A stretch of DNA of 64,000 nt from JAAYDS01 sp012729155 (GCA_036774405.1 DAIPBO010000014.1:1-64000), one strand, 5' to 3'; shown: positions 25,827 to 35,302, numbered from the stretch's first letter. Notes: generated by a model not told the origin, from the letters alone. Program-made: numbers and translations.

Positions 25827-26648
25827 TTAGATGCTGGCAAGTAGCTTGCCACGGCGGAACGTCTTGGCCCCCACCCAGATCATCCACAGGCTGATCACCC
25901 AGATCACAGCGCCAACCAGCCAGAGCGTGCTCGCCCCCAGAAAGAGCAACCCCGCCAACTGCGACACCATCAAGCCGACGAGAGGCAACACCAACACGCC
26001 GGCTGCCTGCTGAGCTTGCATAAAGGTTTTGGCGCGCGACGAGATGAGCACAATAGCGCCCATGCCCGCTACTGAGACCGCTGGCGCCACCCAGAGTATC
26101 AGCGGCAGCCAGTTGGGGCGCGGGAAAAAGATGCCCCCCATGATGTGGTAGCCGACCGCATTCACCACGATGGCGTAAAGCACGAAGGTGACGATGCTGA
26201 TGACTTGTGTGGGGATCAGCCCTGTGAGCACCTTGGCCATAAAGATCTCGCCGTCAGAGACCGGTGCATACAACAGCCCTTCGAGCGTCTTACGCTCCTT
26301 CTCGCCCACAAAGCTGTCGGCGCCGATGATGCTGGCCACCATCATGGGCACAATCAGAAACATGGGCGCGAACATATAGCTACTGCTCAACAACACCCAT
26401 TGCTGCAGGCCGCTCAGTTCGGCCAGGCCTGGCTCGACCGCAGCCGGCACGATGGCTAGCATGGCTGAGAGGTCATCCAGGTCTGCATCGGCCGTTCCGG
26501 TCAGGGTGGGCGTTAGCGTCAGCAGTGCTGGCATCAAGACATTGATCATCAGCGGCACCATGATCATAGGCAACCAGACCATCTTGTTGGCGAGCACCTG
26601 CCGCAGGTCTTTGATGATGATGGCGCGAATGGCTCGCTTGTTCATCAT
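25827..26648 (-). CDS. ABC-2 type permease, NatB-like
   Basis: 273 residues with about six membrane segments (roughly 22-44, 95-117, 145-170, 180-203, 220-235, 240-258). The start KRAIRAIIIKDLRQVLANKM and the cytoplasmic loop GADSFVGEKERKTLEGLLYAP are typical of the NatB/ABC2_membrane family. Its start overlaps the ATPase stop (ATGA, 26645-26648), so the two subunits are coupled. Exported substrate unknown; NatAB relatives move Na+ or antibiotics. Confidence 0.9.
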   Translation of the reverse strand: MMNKRAIRAIIIKDLRQVLANKMVWLPMIMVPLMINVLMPALLTLTPTLTGTADADLDDLSAMLAIVPAAVEPGLAELSGLQQWVLLSSSYMFAPMFLIVPMMVASIIGADSFVGEKERKTLEGLLYAPVSDGEIFMAKVLTGLIPTQVISIVTFVLYAIVVNAVGYHIMGGIFFPRPNWLPLILWVAPAVSVAGMGAIVLISSRAKTFMQAQQAAGVLVLPLVGLMVSQLAGLLFLGASTLWLVGAVIWVISLWMIWVGAKTFRRGKLLASI

Positions 26649-27592
26649 TGTGCCTCCTCGCCCTCGTCATGGCTCTGCAGCCTAAAGTAGATGTCCTCCA
26701 GAGTGTGCGCCCGTGGCACCACCGCCAGCACGCGCTCTTGCTGTGCCACCAGCAGCGCGATCAGATCAGCGATATCGTTCTCGCTACCGAGCTCAACGGC
26801 CAGTTGTGCGCTGTCTGCCTGCACCGCGCTGACAAAGGGCAACGCCTTGAGGCCGGCAACGGTGCTTTCTGCGGGGGCGGCGGCCAGACGCAGATCGACC
26901 CAAATGCGCTCCCACATCTGCCGCGCCAAGGTTTCGGGCGCACCCACGGCACGCAGCCAGCCACGGTCGATGACGCCTACCACATCGCACAAGCGCTGTG
27001 CCTCGGTTAGGTTGTGGGTGCACAGGAAGACGGTGCGCCCATCTGAGTTGGTTTGCTCGGCAATCAGCTCGACCACCATGCGTGCGGCTGCAGGGTCGAG
27101 CCCTGCAGTGGGCTCGTCGAGGAAGAGCAGTCTGGGCTTATGCATAAAGGCTCTCGCCAGCGCCAGCCGCTGCTTCATGCCCTTGCTATAGCCGCCCACT
27201 CTGTCGTCAGCGCGCTCGTCGAGCCCAAAGCGCTCCAACACCTCATCCACACGATGGGCGATGGCGTCTTGAGGCACGCCATACAGGTCGCCGTAGAACG
27301 CCAGATTCTGGCGCGCGGTGAGGGCCTCGTACAGGCTGGGCGATTCGGTGAGCACACCCGTCTCTCGGCGGATCAGCGCGCCCTGGGTGCGCACATCCAT
27401 CTCAAAGACGGTGGCATCGCCCGCGGTGGGTTCTAGCAGGCCATTGAGCAAGCGGACGGTGGTGGTCTTGCCGGCGCCGTTGGGCCCCAGAAAGCCAAAC
27501 ACCTGCCCCTGCTCAACTTGGAGATCAAGATCGTTGACAGCCTGAACGTTGCCAAAACGCATCGACAGGCCCTGGGTTGCGATGATAGGCAT
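26645..27592 (-). CDS. ABC transporter ATPase, NatA/CcmA-like
   Basis: 315 residues: Walker A GPNGAGKTTT near residue 40, signature YSKGMKQR, Walker B LLFLDEPTAGLDP, H-loop LCTHNL, then a C-terminal extension of about 90 residues that drug and Na+ exporter ATPases (DrrA, NatA) usually carry. The frame opens at 27613, but ATG 27592 has AAAGGAGG nearby and is chosen. Coupled to the permease gene downstream by a 4-nt overlap. Confidence 0.93.
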   Translation of the reverse strand: MPIIATQGLSMRFGNVQAVNDLDLQVEQGQVFGFLGPNGAGKTTTVRLLNGLLEPTAGDATVFEMDVRTQGALIRRETGVLTESPSLYEALTARQNLAFYGDLYGVPQDAIAHRVDEVLERFGLDERADDRVGGYSKGMKQRLALARAFMHKPRLLFLDEPTAGLDPAAARMVVELIAEQTNSDGRTVFLCTHNLTEAQRLCDVVGVIDRGWLRAVGAPETLARQMWERIWVDLRLAAAPAESTVAGLKALPFVSAVQADSAQLAVELGSENDIADLIALLVAQQERVLAVVPRAHTLEDIYFRLQSHDEGEEAQ

Positions 27593-27702
27593 CGCAGGAA
27601 CCTCCTTTGGCATCAGACGGCGATCATACCCACAACATCGCCAGGCGTCAACGCACGCCCCAGGGCCAACTCCTCTGACGATGGTTGGGGTGATACGCGG
27701 TG

Positions 27703-28857
27703 TCAGCCACTGGTCTGGTGCAGTGCCTCAGCCAGGAGCGGAATGCCCGCCGAGATGGCGTCGGCACTGGCGCATAACGAGATGCGCACAAAGCCATCGG
27801 AATGGGCGCCAAAGGCGATGCCAGGCGCGACGGCGACGTGGGTCTCATCAAGGAGGCGCTGACAGAACGTGACCGAATCGGCCGCCTGCGAAGAGATGTC
27901 GGCCAGCATGTAAAAGGCGCCGTGAGGAAAAGAGACCGGCAACTCGTTATCGAGCGCCAGCTCCACAGCCAGGTCGCGTCGGCGCTTGTACTCCAGACGC
28001 ATTGCCTCAACGCAATCCTGCGGCCCCATCAGCGCCGCTGTAGCGGCCAGCTGTGCCACCGTGTTGGCGCAAGAGACCACCGGCTCCTGGATCTTGGCCA
28101 GCTCCTTGGCCATCCACGGGGGCATGGCCGCATAGCCCACGCGCCAGCCCGTCATCGCATAGGTCTTTGAGGTCGTAAAGATCGAGATGCAACGGCCGTC
28201 CTGATCCCACCTGGCGGGGCTGTGGTGCTCTCCTTCATACACCAGGCGATCATAGGTTTCGTCAGAGATGACAAAGAGATCGTGACGCTGGGCAAACGAC
28301 ATGCAGGCTTGCAGCACCTCGCGCGAATAGACGGCGCCCGTAGGGTTGGACGGGCTAGTGATGAACAGCACCTTGGTACGCTCGTTGACCAGCGACTCGA
28401 GCTGGTCGAAATCGGGCTCAAACCTGTGCTGTTGCGAGGTCACATAGTAGCGAGGAACAGCGTGAAGCAGACGTGCCGCCATCGAAAAGTTGCCATAGCC
28501 CGGATCGGGCAGCAGCACTTCATCGCCCGGCTCGAGCAGCAACGCCATACTGGCGTGCACGGCCTGCATGGCCCCGATGGTGACCACCACGTTGTCGGGC
28601 GAGACCTGCAGGTCGTTCTCGCGGTCGAGCTTGGCGGCCACCGCTTCACGCAGGCACATCATGCCCGCGTTGGCGGTATAGCCGGTATAGTCGGCGCGGG
28701 CAGCGCGACAGGCGGCCTCGACCACATGCGCCGGCGGCGCAAAGTCTGGCTGCCCAATCTCGAGGTGAATAGCGTCGGCGTAGGCAGCAGCTCGATCAAA
28801 GATCGCCCGAATGGGTGAACGTTCGATGCTGCTCACGTTCCTAGCTAACGCCTTCAT
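27703..28857 (-). CDS. Class I/II PLP-dependent aminotransferase
   Basis: 384 residues of the aspartate aminotransferase Ib-type fold. Motifs in order: IHLEIGQPDFAPPAHV, YTANAGMMCLREAVAAKL, ITSPSNPTGAVYSREV (PLP-contacting Asn), VISDETYDRLVYEG (Asp/Tyr), and FTTSKTYAMTGWRVGY (Schiff-base Lys). ATG 28857 follows AGGAG at eight bases; an ATG two codons earlier is too close to the ribosome site. A promoter (28981-29009) and an extended inverted repeat (28948-28975) lie upstream. The substrate is not readable; no biosynthetic gene for a given amino acid adjoins it. Confidence 0.93.
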   Translation of the reverse strand: MKALARNVSSIERSPIRAIFDRAAAYADAIHLEIGQPDFAPPAHVVEAACRAARADYTGYTANAGMMCLREAVAAKLDRENDLQVSPDNVVVTIGAMQAVHASMALLLEPGDEVLLPDPGYGNFSMAARLLHAVPRYYVTSQQHRFEPDFDQLESLVNERTKVLFITSPSNPTGAVYSREVLQACMSFAQRHDLFVISDETYDRLVYEGEHHSPARWDQDGRCISIFTTSKTYAMTGWRVGYAAMPPWMAKELAKIQEPVVSCANTVAQLAATAALMGPQDCVEAMRLEYKRRRDLAVELALDNELPVSFPHGAFYMLADISSQAADSVTFCQRLLDETHVAVAPGIAFGAHSDGFVRISLCASADAISAGIPLLAEALHQTSG

Positions 28858-28947
28858 GTGCATCGCTCCTTGGTGTCGGCAGAGTAAAGAGACGCGCCGC
28901 ACGAAGAGGTCCGGCCCCATCGCGCGGCGCTAATGGCAGCAACCGCT

Positions 28948-28975
28948 GCACTGTCACCGTCACGGTGACGTGTGC
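28948..28975. repeat. Interrupted palindrome just downstream of the aminotransferase promoter
   Basis: GTCACCG (28953-28959) and CGGTGAC (28963-28969) around a TCA centre, extended by GCAC (28948-28951) and GTGC (28972-28975). It lies within the first 35 transcribed bases of the minus-strand promoter at 28981-29009, a usual repressor-operator place; a leader hairpin is the alternative. Confidence 0.5.
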
Positions 28976-28980
28976 CAGTC

Positions 28981-29009
28981 AGTATACGCCAACCGGACAC
29001 AATGCACAA
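28981..29009 (-). promoter_or_regulatory. sigma70-type promoter of the aminotransferase gene
   Basis: Minus strand: TTGTGC (29009-29004), 17-nt spacer, TATACT (28986-28981). Confidence 0.6.
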
Positions 29010-29044
29010 TCGCCCCTGGGCAATCTGGTGGTGAATGCGTATCG

Positions 29045-29073
29045 TTGACGGCCATCATTGGCAGGGCTAGAAT
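29045..29073 (+). promoter_or_regulatory. sigma70-type promoter of the FAH-glycosidase-dehydrogenase operon
   Basis: TTGACG (29045-29050), 17-nt spacer, TAGAAT (29068-29073). ATG 29106 follows 32 nt later behind AGGAGG. Confidence 0.75.
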
Positions 29074-29105
29074 CGACCTCAGCCAGCACTCAGGAGGATC
29101 ATCAT

Positions 29106-29900
29106 ATGACTCGCTTTGCCCGCGTCGCCCTGGGCGATCGCGTCAGCTATGCCATGGTGACGGCTGATCTACAGGCCGAGTTTCTCCAGGGCACGCCCTT
29201 TGGCGACTATCGGCTTACCGGCGAGCGCCATGCCCTTGCCGACGTGCGCCTGTTGGCGCCGGTGCAGCCGCCCAACATCCTCGCCATCGGCCTCAACTAT
29301 CGTGCGCATGCCATCGAGAGTGGCGCGCCCATCCCCGAGCGGCCGGTGCTCTTTATCAAGGCCAACACCGCTGTGTGCGGTCCTGACGACCCCATCATGT
29401 TGCCGCGCATTGCACCCGATGAAGTTGACTATGAGTGCGAGCTGGCGATTGTGATCGGCAAGACGGCCAGGCATGTCTCACCCGCAACGGCCCTCGACTA
29501 TGTGCTGGGCTATACATGTGCGAACGACGTCAGCGCTCGCGATTGTCAGCTGCGCCTGGATGGCGGCCAGTGGTCGCGGGGCAAGTCGTTCGACACCTTT
29601 GCCCCCCTCGGCCCGTGGATCGAAACCGACCTCGACCCCGATAACGCCGAGATCATGTCGCGGGTCAACGGCCGCGAAATGCAGCACTCTAACACCGACG
29701 ATCTGATCTTTGATTGCCGGCACATTGTGGCCTATCTCTCTGAGGCCATGACCTTGCCGCCGGGCACCGTGATCATGACCGGCACGCCCTCGGGCGTCGG
29801 CTTTGCCCGCAAGCCGCCGGTGTTCCTGCGGGCAGGCGACGTCGTTGAGATCGAGATCGCTGGCATTGGCGTACTGCGCAATCCGGTGATCGCTGCATAG
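29106..29900 (+). CDS. Fumarylacetoacetate hydrolase family protein
   Basis: 264 residues. The FAH-fold core shows NILAIGLNYRAHAIESG, PDEVDYECELAIVIGK (metal-ligand Glu/Asp region), YTCANDVSARDCQ, GKSFDTFAPLGPWI and GTPSGVGFARKPP, in the standard order. Members cleave C-C bonds or decarboxylate and isomerise oxo-acids with a divalent metal; in sugar clusters they often act on 2-keto-3-deoxy sugar acids. First gene of an operon with a large glycosidase (17-nt gap) and a Gfo/Idh dehydrogenase, which supports the sugar-acid reading (inference). Confidence 0.93.
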   Translation: MTRFARVALGDRVSYAMVTADLQAEFLQGTPFGDYRLTGERHALADVRLLAPVQPPNILAIGLNYRAHAIESGAPIPERPVLFIKANTAVCGPDDPIMLPRIAPDEVDYECELAIVIGKTARHVSPATALDYVLGYTCANDVSARDCQLRLDGGQWSRGKSFDTFAPLGPWIETDLDPDNAEIMSRVNGREMQHSNTDDLIFDCRHIVAYLSEAMTLPPGTVIMTGTPSGVGFARKPPVFLRAGDVVEIEIAGIGVLRNPVIAA

Positions 29901-29917
29901 ACGCAAGGAGACGCACC

Positions 29918-32900
29918 ATGGACAAGCTGCGCAAGACCTTTGCTCATCCGCCTACCTCGCTACGCGGGGCGCCCTTTTGGTCGTGGAACGACAAGCTCGA
30001 GCCTGCTGAGCTCAAACGTCAGATCCGTGACATGAAGGCCCATGGCATGGGCGGCTTTTTCATGCACTCGCGCGATGGCCTCGAGACCGAATACATGGGA
30101 CCGGAGTGGATGGCGTGCATCCGCGAATGCGTGCGCGTGGCTCGCGAAGAGGGCATGAACGCCTGGCTGTATGACGAGGACCGCTGGCCCTCGGGCGCGG
30201 CGGGCGGCCTGGTGCCGGCGCGCGGCGGCGATGCCTTCCGGGCCAAAGTGGTCACGGTCGAAGAGACGTGCTGCCATCCTGCTGATGACGACGTACTCGC
30301 TGTTTTCCGCGCTCGGCTGGACGATGGAACGCTGACCGCTGTCGAGCGATTGCAGGGACCGACCGAACTGGGCGCCGGCGAGACACTGCTCGTCTTTCGC
30401 CGTGAGGTGTCGGGGCCGTCCGAGTGGTTCAATGATGACGCCTATGCCGACAATATGAACCCCGATGCTGTGGCGGCCTTTCTCGACATCACCTATGAGC
30501 CCTACAGCCAGGATATCGGCGCCGATTTTGGCGGGGCGGTGCCGGGCATCTTTACCGACGAGCCCAATGTGTTTGCCGTCAATGTACGCTCGGGGCGGCG
30601 CGCTCTGCCTTGGACCGACGCCATGCCGGACGTCTTCCGAGAGCGGCGCGGCTATGAGCTCTTGGATGTGCTCCCCTGGCTGTTCTACGCCGGCGAGGGC
30701 GCCCTCAAGGCCCGCCATGACTATTGGTACACCGTGAGCCAGCGTTACACCGAGGCCTTTAGCCAGCAACTGGGCCAGTGGTGCGAAAAGCATGGGCTGG
30801 CGTTCACTGGCCACTATCTCTGCGAGGCCGAGCTGGGCCTGGGGATCATGCGGGGCGGGGCCATCATGCCGCACTATCGCTGGCAGCAGGTGCCCGGCAT
30901 CGACATGCTCACCGAGCAGAACCACGAGTACATCACCATCAAACAGTGCACCAGTGTGGCCAGCCAGTTCGACCGCCAGCGGGTGCTCTCAGAGACCTAT
31001 GGCTGCTCGAGCTGGGAGTTTACCTTCGAAGGGCAAAAGTGGGTGGGAGACTGGCAATATGTGCTGGGCGTCAACCTGCGCTGTCAGCACCTGGCGCTCT
31101 ACTCTCTGCGCGGTTGCCGCAAGCGCGACTATCCGCCTGCATTCAACTACAACACCACCTGGTGGAAGTACAACGGTGTGGTCGAGGACTATTTTGCGCG
31201 CGTGGGCAGCATCACCACGGCTGGTCAGGCCGTGCGCGATGTACTGCTCTTGCACCCGGGCGCCACAGGCTGGGCGCTGCTGGGTGAGGGCGCCGACAGC
31301 CTGGCTGCAGTCGATGCCTACGGCGAGCGGTTCAACGACTTTTTGCAGGCCGTGCTGGCCACCCACTATGACTGTGACCTGGGTGACGAGCAGATCATGG
31401 CAGAGGCGTGCCGCATCGAAGGCGAGACGCTCTATGTGGGCCGTGCGCCATATCAGGTGGTGGTGGTGCCGCCAGAGACATTGACGGTCTTGAGCAGCAC
31501 CGTCGACCTGCTCGAGGCCTATCTGGCCGCCGGCGGCCAGGTCATCGTGGTAGGCGAGCCGCCCAGCTTGATCGAGGCCGAGCCCAGTGATCGCCTGTTG
31601 GCGCTCTGGCAGCGGCCAGGCGTGGTGCACCTGGCTGATGCCAGCCAACTACAGGCAGCGTTCGAGGCTGCAGTGCCGCGCCGCGTCAGCCTGCGCACCA
31701 TCTATGGGCAAGAGGCCGCTCGCCTGCTCTACATGCAGCGCGACGTTGACGGCCGCCTGGCCTATTTCATCACCAACGGCGATCGCCACAACGGTTATGA
31801 TCTGGAGCTACGACTGCAGGGCACAGGGCGCCTGGAGCAGTGGGATGCCCTCACCGGCAAGGTGACGCCGCTGCCGGCCGAGGCACGGGATGGGCAGTTG
31901 CGCTTTTACACCAGCATCGGGCCGGCCGGCTCGTTGATCTATGTGATCGATCCGCAGGCGGCCCCTGTCGAGGGTGACGTTGAGCGGGTGATGCCGGTGT
32001 TCCGCGTATCGCGTCGCGTCGACAATGCCCAGTTCTTGGGCCCCGAGTGTGAATTCGTGCGCACCGATCCCAACGTGCTCACTCTCGACATGTGCAGCTA
32101 CAGCCTCGACGGTGGCGACTACTCGGAAGAGATGGAGGTTTGGCGCGCCCAGAGCGAGGTGCGCGAGGCGCTGGGCATGCGGCAGAACTATTACAACGGG
32201 CTGCCGCAGCGCTACAAGTGGGCTACTCAGGAGCATCCGGCCGATGGCACGTCGCTGACGCTGCAGTTTTTCTTTGACGTGCTCGATGTGCCCGAGAGGC
32301 CTGTCTATCTGCTGGTCGAGGGCGCCGGCCAGTTCGAGATCGCCCTCAATGGCGAGCCGGTGCCCAACGAGGTCGCGGGCTGGTATCTGGATCGCTCGTT
32401 CCACAAGGTGCGGCTGCCCGAGCTTGAGCCGGGCGAGAACGTGCTCGAGCTCTCGTGCAGCTATACCAACCACATGGAGCTCGAAGACTGTTTTATCATC
32501 GGTGACTTTGCCGTGGACATGGCTCGCGCCATTGTGGTCGAGCCCGACACGTTGCACTTTGGCGATTGGACGAGCCAGGGTTATCTGCATTATGCAGGTG
32601 GCATGATCTACCAGGGCACCTTTGACTATCGTCCCGAGCTGGGTCAATGTGTGCGGGTCTACCTGCAAGACTATGAGGCCGTAGACGTGGCTGTGCATGT
32701 CAATGGTGCTGTGGCCGGGCACATTCCCTGGGCGTCGGAAAATGGCCTCGACATCACCGACCACCTGGGGCCCGGCATCAACAATGTTGGCATCGAGGTA
32801 GTCAGCAGCCCGCGCAACATGCTGGGCCCGCTACACCTGGCCACCGGACGCGAGCCATGGACGGACTGGCGCTCGTTCCGGCGCACCGACGAGACCTTTA

Positions 32901-32968
32901 CGCCTGACTATGTCGTCAAGGACTGGGGCCTGTACGGTCAGGTTATCATCAAGCACTGCAACGACTGA
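29918..32968 (+). CDS. Large putative glycoside hydrolase, GH106-like
   Basis: 1016 residues with no signal peptide, so probably intracellular. The first 430 residues look like a TIM-barrel: RGAPFWSWNDKLEPAELKRQ, GMGGFFMHSRDGLETEY, NAWLYDEDRWPSG, PGIFTDEPNVF and HYLCEAELGLGIMRGG. Later parts look like beta-sandwich carbohydrate-binding domains (NGEPVPNE, ENVLELSCSYTN, VNGAVAGHIPW). The overall plan recalls alpha-L-rhamnosidases of GH106 and related GH2-like glycosidases, but I cannot fix the family. Acidic residues in TDEPN and EAEL are candidates for catalysis. ATG 29918 follows AAGGAGACGCACC. It should supply sugar for the flanking FAH and dehydrogenase genes. Confidence 0.75.
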   Translation: MDKLRKTFAHPPTSLRGAPFWSWNDKLEPAELKRQIRDMKAHGMGGFFMHSRDGLETEYMGPEWMACIRECVRVAREEGMNAWLYDEDRWPSGAAGGLVPARGGDAFRAKVVTVEETCCHPADDDVLAVFRARLDDGTLTAVERLQGPTELGAGETLLVFRREVSGPSEWFNDDAYADNMNPDAVAAFLDITYEPYSQDIGADFGGAVPGIFTDEPNVFAVNVRSGRRALPWTDAMPDVFRERRGYELLDVLPWLFYAGEGALKARHDYWYTVSQRYTEAFSQQLGQWCEKHGLAFTGHYLCEAELGLGIMRGGAIMPHYRWQQVPGIDMLTEQNHEYITIKQCTSVASQFDRQRVLSETYGCSSWEFTFEGQKWVGDWQYVLGVNLRCQHLALYSLRGCRKRDYPPAFNYNTTWWKYNGVVEDYFARVGSITTAGQAVRDVLLLHPGATGWALLGEGADSLAAVDAYGERFNDFLQAVLATHYDCDLGDEQIMAEACRIEGETLYVGRAPYQVVVVPPETLTVLSSTVDLLEAYLAAGGQVIVVGEPPSLIEAEPSDRLLALWQRPGVVHLADASQLQAAFEAAVPRRVSLRTIYGQEAARLLYMQRDVDGRLAYFITNGDRHNGYDLELRLQGTGRLEQWDALTGKVTPLPAEARDGQLRFYTSIGPAGSLIYVIDPQAAPVEGDVERVMPVFRVSRRVDNAQFLGPECEFVRTDPNVLTLDMCSYSLDGGDYSEEMEVWRAQSEVREALGMRQNYYNGLPQRYKWATQEHPADGTSLTLQFFFDVLDVPERPVYLLVEGAGQFEIALNGEPVPNEVAGWYLDRSFHKVRLPELEPGENVLELSCSYTNHMELEDCFIIGDFAVDMARAIVVEPDTLHFGDWTSQGYLHYAGGMIYQGTFDYRPELGQCVRVYLQDYEAVDVAVHVNGAVAGHIPWASENGLDITDHLGPGINNVGIEVVSSPRNMLGPLHLATGREPWTDWRSFRRTDETFTPDYVVKDWGLYGQVIIKHCND

Positions 32969-33038
32969 TTCTGCGGGGCCGCGCCGTTGATTCATGCGTG
33001 GCCCCTTTTCTGACAGCAATACCGTAGGGGAGTGCACT

Positions 33039-34142
33039 GTGGACACTGTCAAGATCGGCATCATCGGCTGTGGCAACATCAGCGGCAACTATTTTCGCAC
33101 CGTGCAGAGCTTTGACATTCTGGACTGTGTGGCCTGCGCCGATGCCTTTCCCGAGCGCGCGACGCAGGCGGCGGCCGAATATGGCATCGCGCGCGCTTGC
33201 ACCGTTGACGAGCTGTTGGCGCTGCCCGAGATCAGCATCGTCGTGAACCTCACCAACCCGCAGGCCCACAAGGCCATCAGCCTGGCGGCCATTGCCGCAG
33301 GCAAACACGTCTTTACCGAAAAGCCATTGGCCGTCAATCGGGCCGAGGGCGCCGAGATTCTGGCGGCGGCCCGTGCGGCCGGTGTGCGTGTGGGCGCTGC
33401 GCCTAGCACGCCCCTGGGTGGCGGCCTGCAGACCTGTCGCAGGCTCATCGATGCAGGGGCCATCGGGCGGCCCGTGGCGGCGTCGGCCTTTATGATGAGC
33501 CGTGGGCACGAACACTGGCACCCCAACCCCGAGTACTATTACAAGCCGGGCGCTGGGCCGATGTTTGACATGGGGCCCTACTATCTCACGGCGCTGACGA
33601 CACTGCTGGGGCCGGTGGTGCGCCAGAGCGGCGCCGCAGCCATCCTCATTGGCGAGCGTACCATCACCAGCGAGCCTCTCAACGGCCAGAAGATCGTGGT
33701 TGAGACGCCCGACCATGTGACTGGCACCCTCGAGTTCGCCAGCGGTGCCGTTGGCACCATCATCACCACCTTTGCCACCCTGAACTCGCGCTTGCCGCGC
33801 ATCGAGATCTATGGCACCGAGGGCACCTTGCAGGTTCCCGACCCCAACACCTTGGATGGCCCAGTATGCCTGGCGCGCGGGCGCGACGAATGGGAAGAGG
33901 TGCCCCTCACCCATGGGCACACCGTGGGGCGGCAACAATGGGGCATGGGCGTGGCGGACATGGCGCACGCCATCGTTAGCGGCCGTGCTCATCGCCAGAC
34001 AGGGGCACAGGCCTACCATGTGCTCGACCTGATGCAGGGGTTCCTCGAATGCGCAGAGACGGGCGCCTACCATCGTCTCGACAGCACCTTTGAGCGGCCA
34101 CAGCCACTGCCTCTGGGTCTGGATGAGCGGCTGCTGGACTAG
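33039..34142 (+). CDS. Gfo/Idh/MocA family oxidoreductase (copy 3)
   Basis: 367 residues. Rossmann motif IGIIGCGNISGNYFRT, signature TEKPLAVNRAEGAE, and substrate-domain region PGAGPMFDMGPYYLTALTTL. GTG 33039 preceded by GGGGAG is preferred to the in-frame ATG at 32994. It differs clearly from the tandem pair near 5 kb (MFDMGPYY in place of LIDLGVH), so it belongs to another subgroup. Likely oxidises the sugar released by the upstream glycosidase (inference from order). Confidence 0.9.
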   Translation: MDTVKIGIIGCGNISGNYFRTVQSFDILDCVACADAFPERATQAAAEYGIARACTVDELLALPEISIVVNLTNPQAHKAISLAAIAAGKHVFTEKPLAVNRAEGAEILAAARAAGVRVGAAPSTPLGGGLQTCRRLIDAGAIGRPVAASAFMMSRGHEHWHPNPEYYYKPGAGPMFDMGPYYLTALTTLLGPVVRQSGAAAILIGERTITSEPLNGQKIVVETPDHVTGTLEFASGAVGTIITTFATLNSRLPRIEIYGTEGTLQVPDPNTLDGPVCLARGRDEWEEVPLTHGHTVGRQQWGMGVADMAHAIVSGRAHRQTGAQAYHVLDLMQGFLECAETGAYHRLDSTFERPQPLPLGLDERLLD

Positions 34143-34185
34143 CGCTTTGTGGCAACCGGCCGGGCGGCGCTACAATGGTGACGTG

Positions 34186-34842
34186 ATGAACGAGCCAGAA
34201 CCGCCGCCCGCGGCCGAGCCATGCTATGACTGCCCCTATTGCGATGGGCAGCTATTGCCCTTGCGAGATCACCCCGATCTCGCCTGTAACCTCTGTGGGC
34301 GGCGGTTCGATGCCGAAATGCTCTATGCCTACAAAGACGCCGAGGACGCCTTTGTAGAGGGACACCACAACGTAGCCACTATGGCCAAGCGGCGAATCGA
34401 GCCGCGTCGCGACCTGCTGGAAACCGAGACGAGCGATCTCTTTCGCCTGGCCTACAACAAGCTGCGTACCGCCATTCGCTATCAGTTGCCCGAGGTCTAT
34501 CGCCTGGCGGCCATCGAGATGCTGGCCGAGATCACACTCTTTTTCAGCGAACGCGCCATGACCTCGCGCTACGAGGCGGGCTATTGGCATCGGCTGCTGA
34601 TCGAGGTGGATGACGACCGCGCCATCAGTGAGATCGAGGTGCTATTGGCCAAGCCCTTGCGGGGCCCGCTCGACCCCTTTAAGCGAGTCTGGGCGCGCTA
34701 TCAGCGTCGCCGCAAACTCAATCGGCTCCGACTGATCGATCGGCAGATCGTCGAGCTTGAGGAGATCATGGGGTTCGTTGAGCCGCCGCACATCAGACGG
34801 CGCTCACGCTATCTCAGCCACACAAGGGCTAGAGCAGAATAG
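34186..34842 (+). CDS. Uncharacterised protein with N-terminal zinc ribbon
   Basis: 218 residues, family not recognised. The N-terminus has two CxxC knuckles, CPYC (about residues 16-19) and CNLC (about 36-39), likely binding one zinc. The rest is highly charged, mostly helical (LFRLAYNKLRTAIRYQLPEV, RVWARYQRRRKLNRLRLIDR), without membrane segments. Nucleic-acid or protein binding is plausible but unproven. A TACAAT -10 box with TTGTGG 18 nt upstream (34147-34176) would start transcription within a few bases of ATG 34186, so the mRNA may be leaderless or nearly so. Its end overlaps the convergent MGMT gene by 14 nt. Confidence 0.75.
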   Translation: MNEPEPPPAAEPCYDCPYCDGQLLPLRDHPDLACNLCGRRFDAEMLYAYKDAEDAFVEGHHNVATMAKRRIEPRRDLLETETSDLFRLAYNKLRTAIRYQLPEVYRLAAIEMLAEITLFFSERAMTSRYEAGYWHRLLIEVDDDRAISEIEVLLAKPLRGPLDPFKRVWARYQRRRKLNRLRLIDRQIVELEEIMGFVEPPHIRRRSRYLSHTRARAE

Positions 34843-35302
34843 CGCCTTCGTGGCGCAGTAGCCAAAGCTTGGCGTCTTCGCCGGCGCGAAAGCCACCCAG
34901 CCCGCCACGCATCCGCACCACACGGTGACACGGGACGAGGATCAGCAGGGGATTGCGCTTGAGCGCCTGGCCCACCGCACGGCACGCCTGGGGCATGTTG
35001 ATGGTGGTAGCGATGTGGCCATAGGCGACATGCAGCCCAAAGGGGACCTCTAGCGTGGCGCGCCACACCGTCTGCTGAAAGGGGCTACCAACACTCAGGT
35101 CGAGCGGCAGGTCAAAGCGGATGCGTCTCCGCTCCAGGTACTCGCGCAATTGGGCTGCAGCATCAGCAGCCAGCGCCTGTGCCACCAGGCTGTACCCCTG
35201 CCAGGTCGCCTCATCTTGCTGCAGTGAAACGCGGCAGATGCCGCTTTCACTTGCTGCGATCCGCAGCCAGCCCAGTTCCCACGGCACACTGGCGATCGCC
35301 AT
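34829..35302 (-). CDS. ogt: Methylated-DNA--protein-cysteine methyltransferase (MGMT/Ogt)
   Basis: About 157 residues. Transfers alkyl groups from O6-alkylguanine to its own Cys. The acceptor motif is ILVPCHRVVRMRGGLGGFRAG near the C-terminus, preceded by FQQTVWRATLEVPFG and YGHIATTINMPQACRAVGQA, all standard. The start is uncertain: in-frame ATGs at 35302, 35332 and 35362 exist and none has a good ribosome site; 35302 begins closest to the domain. The 300 or so bases upstream to 35611 show no gene or clear signal. Confidence 0.9.
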   Translation of the reverse strand: MAIASVPWELGWLRIAASESGICRVSLQQDEATWQGYSLVAQALAADAAAQLREYLERRRIRFDLPLDLSVGSPFQQTVWRATLEVPFGLHVAYGHIATTINMPQACRAVGQALKRNPLLILVPCHRVVRMRGGLGGFRAGEDAKLWLLRHEGAILL

